A stretch of DNA of 64,000 nt from Rhizobium grahamii. Lineage in GTDB: Bacteria; Pseudomonadota; Alphaproteobacteria; Rhizobiales; Rhizobiaceae. The notes beneath the pieces are model-generated. The model saw only the letters and a list, made by a program, of their open reading frames with translations. It had not been told where the DNA came from and did no database searches. Positions 33,010-41,201 of this stretch are shown here, in pieces. The stretch is from positions 62,001-126,000 of the forward strand of contig NZ_CP043499.1 of the NCBI RefSeq assembly GCF_009498215.1, in the 5' to 3' direction. The position numbers were made by a program, and so were the translations under genes. Position 1 is the stretch's first letter, and each line of letters begins with the position of its first letter.

Positions 33010-34410
33010 TCATTGGTCATAGATACGATCCATCACAGTTTGGTGGCTTGCCAGCAATCCGTCCACATCCAAATGGCGGAACTGGCCATCGGCGATGATC
33101 TCGCGGCCGTTGATGAACGAATAGTCGACCTTGAACGGCCCGCACATCACAAGCGCCGCCAAGGGGTCGCGCTGGGTGCCGGAAAGACCGAGCTGGTTCA
33201 GCTTCACGGCGATGAAATCGGCGCTCATCCCGGGGGCGAGATAGCCGATATCGTCGCGACCGAGGATTCTGGCGCCACCGCGCGTTGCCATCGTCAGCGC
33301 CTCGCGGGCCGACAATGCCTTCGGCGTGCCGCCGAAGCCGCCGCGCCCGCCGGGCGTTTCGGAGAGATACTTGTTTGGCGCGACGCGCTGCAACATCATG
33401 GCAAGCCGGGCTTCCATGAACATGTTGGAGGTGTCGTTGGAGGCCGAACCGTCCACGCCAAGACCAACGTTGACACCCATGTCGAGCATTTCACGGATCT
33501 TGGCGATGCCCTGGCCGCAGCGCATGTTGGCGGAGGGGCAGTGCGCGACGCCGGTGCCGGTATCGGCAAACAGCCTGATCTCGTCCGATGTCATGAAGAT
33601 CGAGTGTGCAAACCAGACGTCGGGGCCGAGCCAGCCGACGGACTCGGCAAATCCGACCGAGCGCATGCCGTAGACGTCATGGCAATAGTCCTCCTCGAAG
33701 AGGTCTTCGGCCAGATGTGAATGCAGGTGAACGCCCTTGTGGGCGCGAGCAAGGGCTGCCGCATCCTTCATCAGGCCCGGCGTGACCGAAAACGGCGAGC
33801 AGGGTGCAAGAATGATGCGGCTCATCGAATGACGCGTATTGTCATGATAGCTGTGGATCAGCCGCTCGGCGTCCTTGAGGATATCTTCTTCCTTCTCGAC
33901 GCAATTGTCCGGCGGCAAACCACCCTGGCTCTGGCCACGCGACATGGCGCCGCGCGCGGCGTGGAAACGCAGTCCAAGATCCTTGGCGGCATCGATGGTT
34001 GCATCGAGCGTGCAGTTGTTCGGCAGGATGTAGAGGTGATCGGAGCTCGTCGTGCAGCCCGAGGCGATCAGCTCTGCCATGGCCACGCGGGCCGATACGC
34101 CGATCGCATGATCGTCGAGCGCCGACCAGATCGGGTAGAGCGTCTTCAGCCAGACCAGCAGCTCGTCGTCCTGCACCATGACGCGGGTAAGGTTCTGGTA
34201 CATGTGGTGGTGGATATTCACCATGCCAGGCATGACGATATGGCCGGAGAGATCGAGCACGCGATCCGCCGACACGCCTTCGAGTTCCGCCATCGTGCCG
34301 ACGGCTTCGATGACGTTGTCGCGCACGAGCAATGCGCCGTCCTTTATCTCGCGGGCGTCATCGTCGAAGGTCGCGAGGTAGGCAATGTTCGTTACAAGCA
34401 GGGTACTCAT
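33010..34410 (-). CDS. 8-oxoguanine deaminase-like amidohydrolase
   Basis: A 466-residue COG0402 enzyme. Metal ligands are in NIHHHMYQN, LHSHLAED, FAHSIFM and GVDGSASND. LHSHLAEDLFEEDYC and HCPSANMRCGQGIA are close to the 8-oxoguanine deaminase group (PA0142 type), where the product is urate. Isoxanthopterin (pterin) deaminases are near relatives, so a pterin substrate is also possible. It precedes the Rieske-less oxygenase chain by 13 nt and follows the nucleoside-type permeases, consistent with uptake and deamination of an oxidised purine or a pterin. Confidence 0.87.
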   Translation of the reverse strand: MSTLLVTNIAYLATFDDDAREIKDGALLVRDNVIEAVGTMAELEGVSADRVLDLSGHIVMPGMVNIHHHMYQNLTRVMVQDDELLVWLKTLYPIWSALDDHAIGVSARVAMAELIASGCTTSSDHLYILPNNCTLDATIDAAKDLGLRFHAARGAMSRGQSQGGLPPDNCVEKEEDILKDAERLIHSYHDNTRHSMSRIILAPCSPFSVTPGLMKDAAALARAHKGVHLHSHLAEDLFEEDYCHDVYGMRSVGFAESVGWLGPDVWFAHSIFMTSDEIRLFADTGTGVAHCPSANMRCGQGIAKIREMLDMGVNVGLGVDGSASNDTSNMFMEARLAMMLQRVAPNKYLSETPGGRGGFGGTPKALSAREALTMATRGGARILGRDDIGYLAPGMSADFIAVKLNQLGLSGTQRDPLAALVMCGPFKVDYSFINGREIIADGQFRHLDVDGLLASHQTVMDRIYDQ

Positions 34411-34425
34411 GGCATTTCCGGCATT

Positions 34426-35361
34426 TTATCGGAGGTCGCGATAGTAGGGCACCCCGATCGCGGCAGGCGCCGCCATGATCCGACGCATGCGCTGCCAGGC
34501 GAGCACTGGCACGATGATGAAGGCCATGGTGCCGAGGTAGGGCAGCATGGAGAGGAAGGCGGGCGCAATCGGCCAGCCGCGGGCCTGACCGACAAAACCG
34601 AGTGCGGTGATGAAGCCGAAAAGCAGGCCGGAGAGGACCGCTGGGATCGGCCGGTATCCGGCAAAGATGACTAGCGCGACGGCAATCCAGCCGCGACCGG
34701 CGACGACGCCGTCCGACCATGATGGCACGAAAGTGAGCGTCAGATACGCGCCTGCCCCGGCTGCCAGTGCCGAGCCGGCGGTGACATAGGCGAAGCGGAT
34801 GAGATTGACCGGAATGCCGGCCGCATCGGCCGCGGCCGGGTTTTCACCCACCGCACGCAGATTGAGACCATGACGGGTACGGAACATGATGTAGCTCAGG
34901 CCGACCGGCAGGATGATGAAGATCAGGTACAGAAGGATGTTCTGCGAGAAGAAGGCCGGTCCGATGACCGGGATCTTGCTCAGGAGCGGCACCTCGATCG
35001 GCGCAAACGTTGCCCGCGCCGGCATGCCGGAATAGGCACGCCCGATCGTGGACGCGATGCCGCTGCCCATCAGCGTCAGCGCCAGGCCGCAGAGAACCTG
35101 GTTGGCGCGCAGGATGACCGTCGCAAATGCGAAAAGCGCACCGAACAGAGCGCCAACGCCGAGCGCCGCAAGGAAGCCGATCGTTGGCGAGGGAATGGCG
35201 GCAACGGTGGCAATGGCAGTGAGCGCGCCGAGCGCCATCAGTCCCTCGACGCCGAGATTGACGACGCCGACGCGTTCGGCAAGGACCTCACCGAGCGCTG
35301 CCAGCGCCAGGACACCGCCGGCCAGAAATGCTGTCGTGAAGAGGCCTGTCAAAAGATCCAT
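34426..35361 (-). CDS. Nucleoside-type ABC transporter permease (BmpD/YufQ type)
   Basis: A 311-residue inner-membrane permease of the branched-chain/BmpD fold with about eight helices. The segment VGVVNLGVEGLMALGALTA near the N-terminus and NLRAVGENPAAADAAGI in the middle loop are diagnostic of the second permease of purine-nucleoside or BMP-type importers. It follows the companion permease by 10 nt. Confidence 0.92.
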   Translation of the reverse strand: MDLLTGLFTTAFLAGGVLALAALGEVLAERVGVVNLGVEGLMALGALTAIATVAAIPSPTIGFLAALGVGALFGALFAFATVILRANQVLCGLALTLMGSGIASTIGRAYSGMPARATFAPIEVPLLSKIPVIGPAFFSQNILLYLIFIILPVGLSYIMFRTRHGLNLRAVGENPAAADAAGIPVNLIRFAYVTAGSALAAGAGAYLTLTFVPSWSDGVVAGRGWIAVALVIFAGYRPIPAVLSGLLFGFITALGFVGQARGWPIAPAFLSMLPYLGTMAFIIVPVLAWQRMRRIMAAPAAIGVPYYRDLR

Positions 35362-35371
35362 GTCGCTCTCC

Positions 35372-36415
35372 TCAAGCCTTGTCGCGGGCGATCCGGTAAT
35401 GGGCGAGTTCGTCGCCGATCGCCGTCAGGAACAGTATGAGGCCGGTGATCGCCAGCACCGTCGAGGTGGTCAGGCCCTGCGTCTGCAGGATGATGCCGGA
35501 GTTCAGGATGAAGGCCATGAGTGCCGCCGAGAAGATGACGCCGACTGCGGAGCTTCGCGCAAGAACGGCGACCATGATGCCGAGATAGCCGTAGTTGTTG
35601 GAGATGCCGCCCTGCAGACGATGCACCGTTCCGGCGATCTCCAGCATCCCGGCAAGACCGGCAATCGCGCCCGAAAGCAGCATGACGGTGATCAGGTGGC
35701 GGCGCACCGGCATGCCGGCATATTTGGCTGCCGACGGGTTGGAGCCGACGAGACGGACTTCATAACCCCAGCGCGAGAAGGCAAGCAGGCCGGCCACGAG
35801 CAAGGCGACGATAATTGCAATCGGCAGACCCCAATGGATCGAGCCCCAGAATTCCGGGATTTCGGCCGAAAGGCGCGGCGTCGCGGAGTTCGCCATCTTG
35901 TCACGCCAGGCATTGGTCGAGACGAAATAGACGAGCAGGATTGCCACAAAGTTCAGGAGCAGCGTGGTGATCAGTTCGTTGACGTTGGCGTAGGCGCGCG
36001 CCAGCGTCGGAACGAGGATCCAGACGGCGCCACCGATCAGGCCGGCGAAGAACATCAGCACGAGAATGAGAGCAGGCGGACCCGGCACGAAAAGGCCAAC
36101 GGCTGCGGCCGCAAAGGCACCGGCGTAAAACTGGCCCTCGGCTCCGATGTTCCACGCACCGATCTGCTGGGCGACGGCGACCGACAGGCCGGTCATGATC
36201 AGCGGAATGACGAGAACGCCCAGATCCTCCATGCCGAAGCTGGAGCCGAAGCTCGCATCCACGACCTCGGAGGCAAGCTCGATCGGGTTGGCGCCGGTCA
36301 TGGCGAGGATGAGGCCAGCGAAGACGAGCGCCAGAACGATGGCGGCGGCGCGGGCCGCAAGCGCGATACCGGGAGAAGCAGACGGCAGGCGCTGAACACG
36401 GAAGGAGCCTGCCAT
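35372..36415 (-). CDS. Nucleoside-type ABC transporter permease (BmpC/YufP type)
   Basis: A 347-residue inner-membrane permease with about nine helices. IGAWNIGAEGQFYAGAFAA and EVRLVGSNPSAAKYAGM are typical of the first permease of nucleoside importers. The start lies 1 nt after the ATPase stop. Together with the neighbouring permease it forms the translocation channel. Confidence 0.92.
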   Translation of the reverse strand: MAGSFRVQRLPSASPGIALAARAAAIVLALVFAGLILAMTGANPIELASEVVDASFGSSFGMEDLGVLVIPLIMTGLSVAVAQQIGAWNIGAEGQFYAGAFAAAAVGLFVPGPPALILVLMFFAGLIGGAVWILVPTLARAYANVNELITTLLLNFVAILLVYFVSTNAWRDKMANSATPRLSAEIPEFWGSIHWGLPIAIIVALLVAGLLAFSRWGYEVRLVGSNPSAAKYAGMPVRRHLITVMLLSGAIAGLAGMLEIAGTVHRLQGGISNNYGYLGIMVAVLARSSAVGVIFSAALMAFILNSGIILQTQGLTTSTVLAITGLILFLTAIGDELAHYRIARDKA

Positions 36416-36416
36416 G

Positions 36417-37991
36417 CTATGCGACCTCGCGGGCCTGGGTACGGCCGCCCATCAGCAGGCCAATTTCGTCGATATCGGTCTTGTCGTTGTCGACGATTCC
36501 CATGATCTTTCCTTCATAAAGCACGGCAATGCGGTCGGAGAGGTTGAGCAGCTCTTCGAGTTCTTCGGAAATCAGAATGATGCCGGCGCCAGCATCGCGC
36601 AGTTCGACGATGTAGCGCAGCATCGTGTTGATGGCGCCGACATCGAGACCGCGGCTTGGATAGGCGGCGATGAGCACCTTGTCGGCGATGCGCATTTCGC
36701 GGCGGGCCACGAGGCGCTGCTGGTTGCCGCCGGACAGATTGCGGATCGGCATGGCGAAATCGGGAATGGCAACCTCTGCCGCCGACGCGATTTCCTTGGC
36801 GAGTGCCGTCGCCGCGCCCGGCTTGTAGCTGCCACCCGACGAGACCGGCGGCTTCTTGTATTCGCGCATCACCGCATTGACGGTGATACTGAGTGCCGGT
36901 GCCAAGCCGCTGTGCAGGCGATCTTCCGGAATGTGACCGATGCCGCTTTCGGCAAAGGCTGCCGCATTGCTCTTGTCGACCGGCTTGCCTGAAATCAGGA
37001 TCCGTCCGGCGCTGACCGGGCGGATACCCGTCAGGACCTGGCTGAGTTCGCGCTGGCCGTTGCCGGCAACGCCTGCCACGCCCACGATCTCGCCGGCCCG
37101 GACATCGAGCGATATGCCGTGCAGCGCTTCGTTGCCGCCATCGCCAATCGCCGAGACGTTTTCGAGCGAAAGCACAGGCTGCGCCGACATCGGGGCCGCG
37201 CCTGCCGGTCGCTGGCGCATGTCGGCGAGCACGATATCGCGGCCGACCATCAGCTTGGCGAGCATGCGCGGGTTGCAATCGACCGTGTTTTCGGTGGCGA
37301 TCTTGCGGCCGCCGCGCAGAATGCTGATGCGGTCGGATATCTCCAGCACTTCATCCAGCTTGTGGCTGATGAAGATGACGGCATTGCCGGTGGCCACGAA
37401 TTCGCGCAGCGCCTTGAACAGTTCGCGCGCTTCGGCCGGCGTCAAAACGGCTGTCGGCTCGTCAAGGATGAGAACGCGTGCCTGCCTGGCGAGAACGCGC
37501 AGGATCTCGACGCGTTGCTGTTCGCCAGTTGACAGATCGCTGACGCGAGCGCTCGGGTGGGTCTTGAGATTGAATTTCTGGGCCAGGGCGGCGGTCCGCT
37601 GTTCCAGCACCTGCGCAGAGGCGCGGCGCGGCGTTTCCGACCAGCCGAGATGGATGTTCTCCGCAACCGTGAAGGCCTGCACGAGTTTGAAATGCTGGTG
37701 AACCATGCCGATGCCAGCGGCAATCGCCTGCAGCGGCGTTGCGAATTCCTTTGCGTAGCCGTCGATGATGATTTCGCCCGCGTCCGCCTGGTAGATGCCG
37801 GTCAGGATGTTCATCAGCGTCGATTTCCCGGCGCCGTTCTCACCCAGTAGTGCATGGATTTCGCCGGGCATGACCTCCAGATCGACATTCTCGTTGGCGA
37901 TGACGCCTGGAAAGTACTTCGCGATGCCCTTCAGCTGGACGAGAGGCGGGGTGCCCGGAGAGGGCGAATAACGGGTCGCATTTTCAGTCAT
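36417..37991 (-). CDS. Nucleoside-type ABC transporter, double ATP-binding protein (YufO/BmpB type)
   Basis: A 524-residue protein with two ABC domains in tandem. The first is complete (GENGAGKSTLMN, LSTGEQQRVEILRVL, LILDEPTAVLTP). The second has the usual degenerate Walker A (GVAGNGQRE), the signature LSGGNQQRL and a Walker B of the form VLIAAYPSRGLD. ATG 37991 is chosen; a longer frame runs back through an intergenic hairpin. It powers the two permeases immediately downstream. Confidence 0.94.
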   Translation of the reverse strand: MTENATRYSPSPGTPPLVQLKGIAKYFPGVIANENVDLEVMPGEIHALLGENGAGKSTLMNILTGIYQADAGEIIIDGYAKEFATPLQAIAAGIGMVHQHFKLVQAFTVAENIHLGWSETPRRASAQVLEQRTAALAQKFNLKTHPSARVSDLSTGEQQRVEILRVLARQARVLILDEPTAVLTPAEARELFKALREFVATGNAVIFISHKLDEVLEISDRISILRGGRKIATENTVDCNPRMLAKLMVGRDIVLADMRQRPAGAAPMSAQPVLSLENVSAIGDGGNEALHGISLDVRAGEIVGVAGVAGNGQRELSQVLTGIRPVSAGRILISGKPVDKSNAAAFAESGIGHIPEDRLHSGLAPALSITVNAVMREYKKPPVSSGGSYKPGAATALAKEIASAAEVAIPDFAMPIRNLSGGNQQRLVARREMRIADKVLIAAYPSRGLDVGAINTMLRYIVELRDAGAGIILISEELEELLNLSDRIAVLYEGKIMGIVDNDKTDIDEIGLLMGGRTQAREVA

Positions 37992-38018
37992 GGAATGGCA
38001 CCGGAGCGTGAAGGCGGG

Positions 38019-38048
38019 GAGCCCGGCCGATCCTGGACGGCCGGGCTC
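38019..38048 (-). terminator. Stem-loop between binding-protein and ATPase genes
   Basis: GAGCCCGGCCG (38019-38029) and CGGCCGGGCTC (38038-38048) make a perfect 11-bp stem with an 8-nt loop. It directly follows the binding-protein gene on the minus strand and lacks a T tract, so it is more likely a 3' protective or partial terminator element than a full stop. Confidence 0.6.
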
Positions 38049-38067
38049 TTGGCTTGGGAGGCCAGAT

Positions 38068-39189
38068 TTAGGAGGTGAGGCCGGTGACACCCTCGACCGA
38101 CCAATCCCAGTTGTAGAGTTCGAGTTCGGTCATCGTCTGGCCGGCCGCGACACGCACCTTGCCGGTGGAGTCCTTCAGTTCGCCGGTGAACGGCGACCAG
38201 CCACCCATGATCTTCTCGCGGACAGCGTCGGCGGCTGCGGCAACGTCGGCCGGAACCTTCTCGCCCCACTTGTCGCGATCGACGCCCGCGCCCATCGCAA
38301 ACAGCTGCTCGCTCGGCGCCCAGGTGCCGGCAAGACGCTTGCCGACCTGATCGACGTAGAACTTGGTGAAGTCGATCAGGATCGACGAGACGTAGGAGTT
38401 CGGGCCGTAGCGACGGATGTCGGTGTTCCACATGGCCGCCCAGACGCCGCGCTTTTCCGCGACCTGCAGATAGCCGGCTTCGTCCATGATGCCGAACAGG
38501 AAGTCGCAGCCATTGTCGATCAGCGCCGTACCGGCCTGCGTTGCCGCCTGCGGGTCGAACCAGGAGTTGATGACGATCGTCTGAACCGTTGCATTCGGGT
38601 TGACGGTGCGCGCGCCCATCAGGAAGGCATTGGTCGACGCGTAGACGGAAGCAACCGGGAAGGAGGCGACATAGCCGAGCTTGCCGGTCTTCGACAGATG
38701 ACCCGCGGCAACGCCGAGGACATAAGTCGGATACCAGTGGGCAAGGTAGTACCAGCCGAGATTGTCCATCGTAATGTGGCCGTTGCACTCCATGAAGGCC
38801 ACATCCGTCGCGCGCTTGACCACCTCATGCAGGAAGTCGCCGTTCGAGGAGGTGTCGAAGATCATGTTCGCGCCTTCGGAGACGAACTGGCGATAGGTGC
38901 GCGTGGCGTCGGCGGAATAGGGGATGTTTTCGACTTCGAGGATCTTCTTGAGCTTCGGATAGGCTTCCTTGACGGCCAGCAGGCCCTGATGGTGCGCCCA
39001 TGTCCAGCCTTCGTCGGAGATCGGCCCGACGTGCCCGAAGCCGATGACGGCGTCTTCCTCCTTGATCGCCGGCAGCGGCGAGGCGGCAAGAGCCTGGCGG
39101 GCGAGGCCGGCCGGCAGCATCACTGCCGCTGCACCGGCAGCGCTCATGTTCAGAAATCCGCGGCGGGAAAGCGTACGCAAGTCAATCAT
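38068..39189 (-). CDS. BMP-family (BmpA/PnrA-like) nucleoside-binding protein
   Basis: A 373-residue periplasmic binding protein with a Tat-type signal (LSRRGFLNMSAAGAAAVM). The mature part is of the basic membrane protein/Med family: FGHVGPISDEGWTWAHHQG, FVSEGANMIFDTSSNG and GYVASFPVASVY. Characterised members bind purine nucleosides; others bind related bases. It leads an operon with two purine-type deaminases and guanine deaminase, so a purine nucleoside, base or pterin is the likely ligand. AAGGGGATC precedes the start; a sigma-54-like promoter lies about 75 nt upstream. Confidence 0.92.
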   Translation of the reverse strand: MIDLRTLSRRGFLNMSAAGAAAVMLPAGLARQALAASPLPAIKEEDAVIGFGHVGPISDEGWTWAHHQGLLAVKEAYPKLKKILEVENIPYSADATRTYRQFVSEGANMIFDTSSNGDFLHEVVKRATDVAFMECNGHITMDNLGWYYLAHWYPTYVLGVAAGHLSKTGKLGYVASFPVASVYASTNAFLMGARTVNPNATVQTIVINSWFDPQAATQAGTALIDNGCDFLFGIMDEAGYLQVAEKRGVWAAMWNTDIRRYGPNSYVSSILIDFTKFYVDQVGKRLAGTWAPSEQLFAMGAGVDRDKWGEKVPADVAAAADAVREKIMGGWSPFTGELKDSTGKVRVAAGQTMTELELYNWDWSVEGVTGLTS

Positions 39190-39262
39190 GTGATCCCCTT
39201 CTGGTTTTGACGCGGATGGCCGCGCTTATGATCTGTGACCGTTCGGCCCTGGTAATTCCAAC

Positions 39263-39277
39263 GCAACAATTATGCCA
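39263..39277 (-). promoter_or_regulatory. Sigma-54 (RpoN) type -24/-12 promoter
   Basis: On the minus strand the sequence TGGCATAATTGTTGC fits the consensus TGGCAC-N5-TTGC, with GG and GC exactly 12 nt apart. It is 74 nt upstream of the BMP binding-protein start codon and points at the purine uptake/deaminase operon. It would make this operon dependent on RpoN and an activator such as NtrC, fitting use as a nitrogen source. Confidence 0.65.
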
Positions 39278-39501
39278 ACTGCCTCGCTGCTGCCGGAAAC
39301 CCTGTTCGGGCCTGCCGACCGCCACGCGCTGATCGAGCCGAGCGCGATCCGGAAGGACCCTCCAATTGGCGTCCCCGCAGGTCTTCTAAAGCGGGCGGCG
39401 ACCGGACGGAGGGAGACTGACAAATCAGAACTGTTCGGAATAGAGCGAATCTCCGGATCAACCCGGTGCGTAAAAGGCAACAAGAGACGCCGCGAAGTGA
39501 C
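39278..39501. other. Divergent intergenic region, central part
   Basis: Between the sigma-54-like promoter (minus) and the plus-strand promoter no gene or named RNA structure was recognised. Activator binding sites for the minus-strand operon would be expected here. Confidence 0.4.
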
Positions 39502-39564
39502 TTGAATTCCGACGCAGACAATGCCTAAAATGCACAAAAGTAAAGCATGCATAAAAAATATGCA
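39502..39564 (+). promoter_or_regulatory. Candidate promoter and 17-bp palindrome before the Rieske/GST operon
   Basis: TTGAAT (39502-39507) and TAAAAT (39526-39531) are spaced 18 nt apart, a fair sigma-70 promoter. Just downstream TGCATA-AAAAA-TATGCA (39548-39564) is a perfect palindrome with further TGCA/GCAT half sites next to it. It may be the operator of the LysR-type regulator encoded as the last gene of this operon. Confidence 0.5.
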
Positions 39565-39617
39565 AACAGATGTAAATTGAGGCGCGGAATGATGCGGTTG
39601 CAGGCGGTGAACAGACA

Positions 39618-39863
39618 ATGTCCGGGATAGTTCAGACGGCGCGCTTTACCTTCCGGGGTCAGATGGTGCCGGCAAGCTTCAGAGAATTTGCGCTTCACCG
39701 CGCCGGCAGGCTGGATCTCGAAATCGAGGTCGAAGCCTGCGAGGTGGTGAGCGCTCGCGTTTCGGTCAGGGGTCAGGAAGACCTCGTCGACGCCTTCGAG
39801 ATGGCCTGCAGTCTCGGGCCTTACGACTGCATCATTCTGGATATTGAGCGGGTAACCGCGTGA
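39618..39863 (+). CDS. Degenerate acylphosphatase-like small protein
   Basis: An 81-residue protein with the size and strand-helix pattern of acylphosphatase: ARFTFRGQMVPASFREF aligns with the phosphate-cradle motif GxVQGVGFRxF and ARVSVRGQEDLVDAFEMA with the second beta-alpha unit. The catalytic Arg is retained (Arg22) but the VQGVG loop is replaced by QMVPAS and the catalytic Asn after the third strand is absent. It is probably not an active acylphosphatase and may be a small binding or assembly factor. It is the first gene of the Rieske/GST/adenine deaminase operon, 13 nt before the Rieske gene. Confidence 0.6.
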   Translation: MSGIVQTARFTFRGQMVPASFREFALHRAGRLDLEIEVEACEVVSARVSVRGQEDLVDAFEMACSLGPYDCIILDIERVTA

Positions 39864-39876
39864 ACAGGAGCAAACT

Positions 39877-40551
39877 ATGAAGTTGAACGAGGGGTGGGTC
39901 CCGGTCGCGCTATCGTCGTCGATCGAAGCCGGAACGTCGGCGGGTGCCGTTGTCGAAGGGAGCGAGATCGTCGTGTGGCGCGACAACAGCGGTCACGCGC
40001 ATGTCTGGGAGGACCGTTGTCCGCATCGCGGCATGCGACTGAGCTTCGGTTTCGTGCGTGGCGATCACATCGCCTGTCTGTACCATGGCTGGCAGTACGA
40101 TACCGCCGGCCAGTGCCGATACATCCCCGCCCATCCGGCCCTCGATGTCCCGGAGACAATCAAGGTGCCGATCTATCGGGCGCGCGAACAGTACGGAATC
40201 ATCTGGGCAACAACGTCTGCGGACGTCCCACTGCTCGACATCGACGCCTCGTCCGGCATCACGCCAGTCAGAAGCCTCTATGTCGACCGGCCAGTTGACG
40301 AAGTGAAGGCTTCGTTTCTGGCGGATGGCATGACCCTGGTTGCGGACCAGGTCGGTCGTCTGATTGCCGGGAGCGACACGCTGCTGCTGGCGTTTCAGTC
40401 CACGGCATCAGGCAAGAGCGCCGTGCACATCGTTCTGCTCGGATCGCCGGACGTCAACGGCGGAGCACTGCAGAAGCATTACGCGCAATGGTCCGAAACC
40501 ACCCGCGCCCGCCTTGAAGAGCAGACGGCTCGCGTCGTGGAGATCGCCTGA
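39877..40551 (+). CDS. Stand-alone Rieske [2Fe-2S] protein, oxygenase-type but without the catalytic iron site
   Basis: A 224-residue protein. Residues 1-115 are an oxygenase-type Rieske domain with Cys48, His50, Cys67 and His70 (CPHRG and CLYHGWQYD, 16 residues between). The C-terminal 110 residues lack the NxxDxxHxxxxH motif of the mononuclear iron site, and the chain is about 110 residues shorter than a full VanA-type oxygenase. It therefore looks like the electron-transfer partner of the two oxygenase chains that lack a Rieske domain (32139 and 48118). The stop overlaps the GST-like gene by one base (TGATG), so the two are translationally coupled. No reductase is fused or nearby. Confidence 0.88.
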   Translation: MKLNEGWVPVALSSSIEAGTSAGAVVEGSEIVVWRDNSGHAHVWEDRCPHRGMRLSFGFVRGDHIACLYHGWQYDTAGQCRYIPAHPALDVPETIKVPIYRAREQYGIIWATTSADVPLLDIDASSGITPVRSLYVDRPVDEVKASFLADGMTLVADQVGRLIAGSDTLLLAFQSTASGKSAVHIVLLGSPDVNGGALQKHYAQWSETTRARLEEQTARVVEIA

Positions 40552-41183
40552 TGCCCGAAATTACGCTTTACGACTACGAGTTGGATGAATCCGGTTACCG
40601 GGCGCGCCTGTTGCTCTCCATGCTCGGCCTGACATGGAAGACGCGTGCCGTCGATATGTTCCCGGGGCAGGAGCACAAGAAGCCGGCCCTGCTTTCGCTG
40701 AACCCGCTCGGCGCGCTGCCCATCCTGCAGGATGGTGACCTCGTGCTTTATGGTGCCAGCGCGATCCTTCTCTACCTGGCCAAGGCGTACGATACCGAAA
40801 AGCGCTTCCTGCCGGACGATGCGGCGGGGTTTGGTGCGGTCTGCAAGTGGCTGGGCTTCAGCGATACCGCACTTGCGCCCGCGATCCAGGCGCGGCTGCA
40901 GGCACTCTTCAACACCGCTGGAGAAGAGGCCACGCAACGAGCGCAGGCGCGGAAGGCCTTCCGTATCATGGACGATCACATGACCGCCCGGCACTTCGAC
41001 GGCAAGGAATGGTTTGTGGGGAACGCACCGACGCTGGCCGACCTCTCGCTGTTTCCTTCATTCGCGCTGAGCCGAGACTACGGCATCGATCACGATGAGT
41101 ATCCTGCATTGCGGCGCTGGATCCGGCGTTTTCGAGCCATCGAGGGCTTCAATACAATGCCCGGAATTCCCGACTATCATTGA
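40551..41183 (+). CDS. GST-like protein, possible structural partner of a split Rieske oxygenase (NdmE-like role)
   Basis: A 210-residue protein with an N-terminal thioredoxin-like GST domain and an all-helical C-terminal domain (about 85-205). The cis-Pro loop NPLGALPIL (Pro57) is present, but the Glu-Ser pair that holds the gamma-glutamyl group of glutathione (LxESxAI in relatives) is Gly68-Ala69 in VLYGASAILLYLA. Glutathione binding may be lost, which suits a structural role. In the caffeine N7-demethylase of Pseudomonas the GST-like NdmE is needed to join NdmC (no Rieske) to NdmD. The coupling to the Rieske gene argues for a comparable role. Confidence 0.8.
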   Translation: MPEITLYDYELDESGYRARLLLSMLGLTWKTRAVDMFPGQEHKKPALLSLNPLGALPILQDGDLVLYGASAILLYLAKAYDTEKRFLPDDAAGFGAVCKWLGFSDTALAPAIQARLQALFNTAGEEATQRAQARKAFRIMDDHMTARHFDGKEWFVGNAPTLADLSLFPSFALSRDYGIDHDEYPALRRWIRRFRAIEGFNTMPGIPDYH

Positions 41184-41201
41184 TTTCAGACTGGAGTTTT
41201 C

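Noticed and set aside
37990..39210. A 406-codon plus-strand frame opposite the BMP-type binding protein
   Set aside because: The minus-strand protein has a Tat signal and family motifs; the plus-strand frame does not.
39877..40551. A complete Rieske oxygenase alpha subunit
   Set aside because: The chain is too short and lacks the NxxDxxHxxxxH iron-site motif, so it cannot be a self-sufficient oxygenase.
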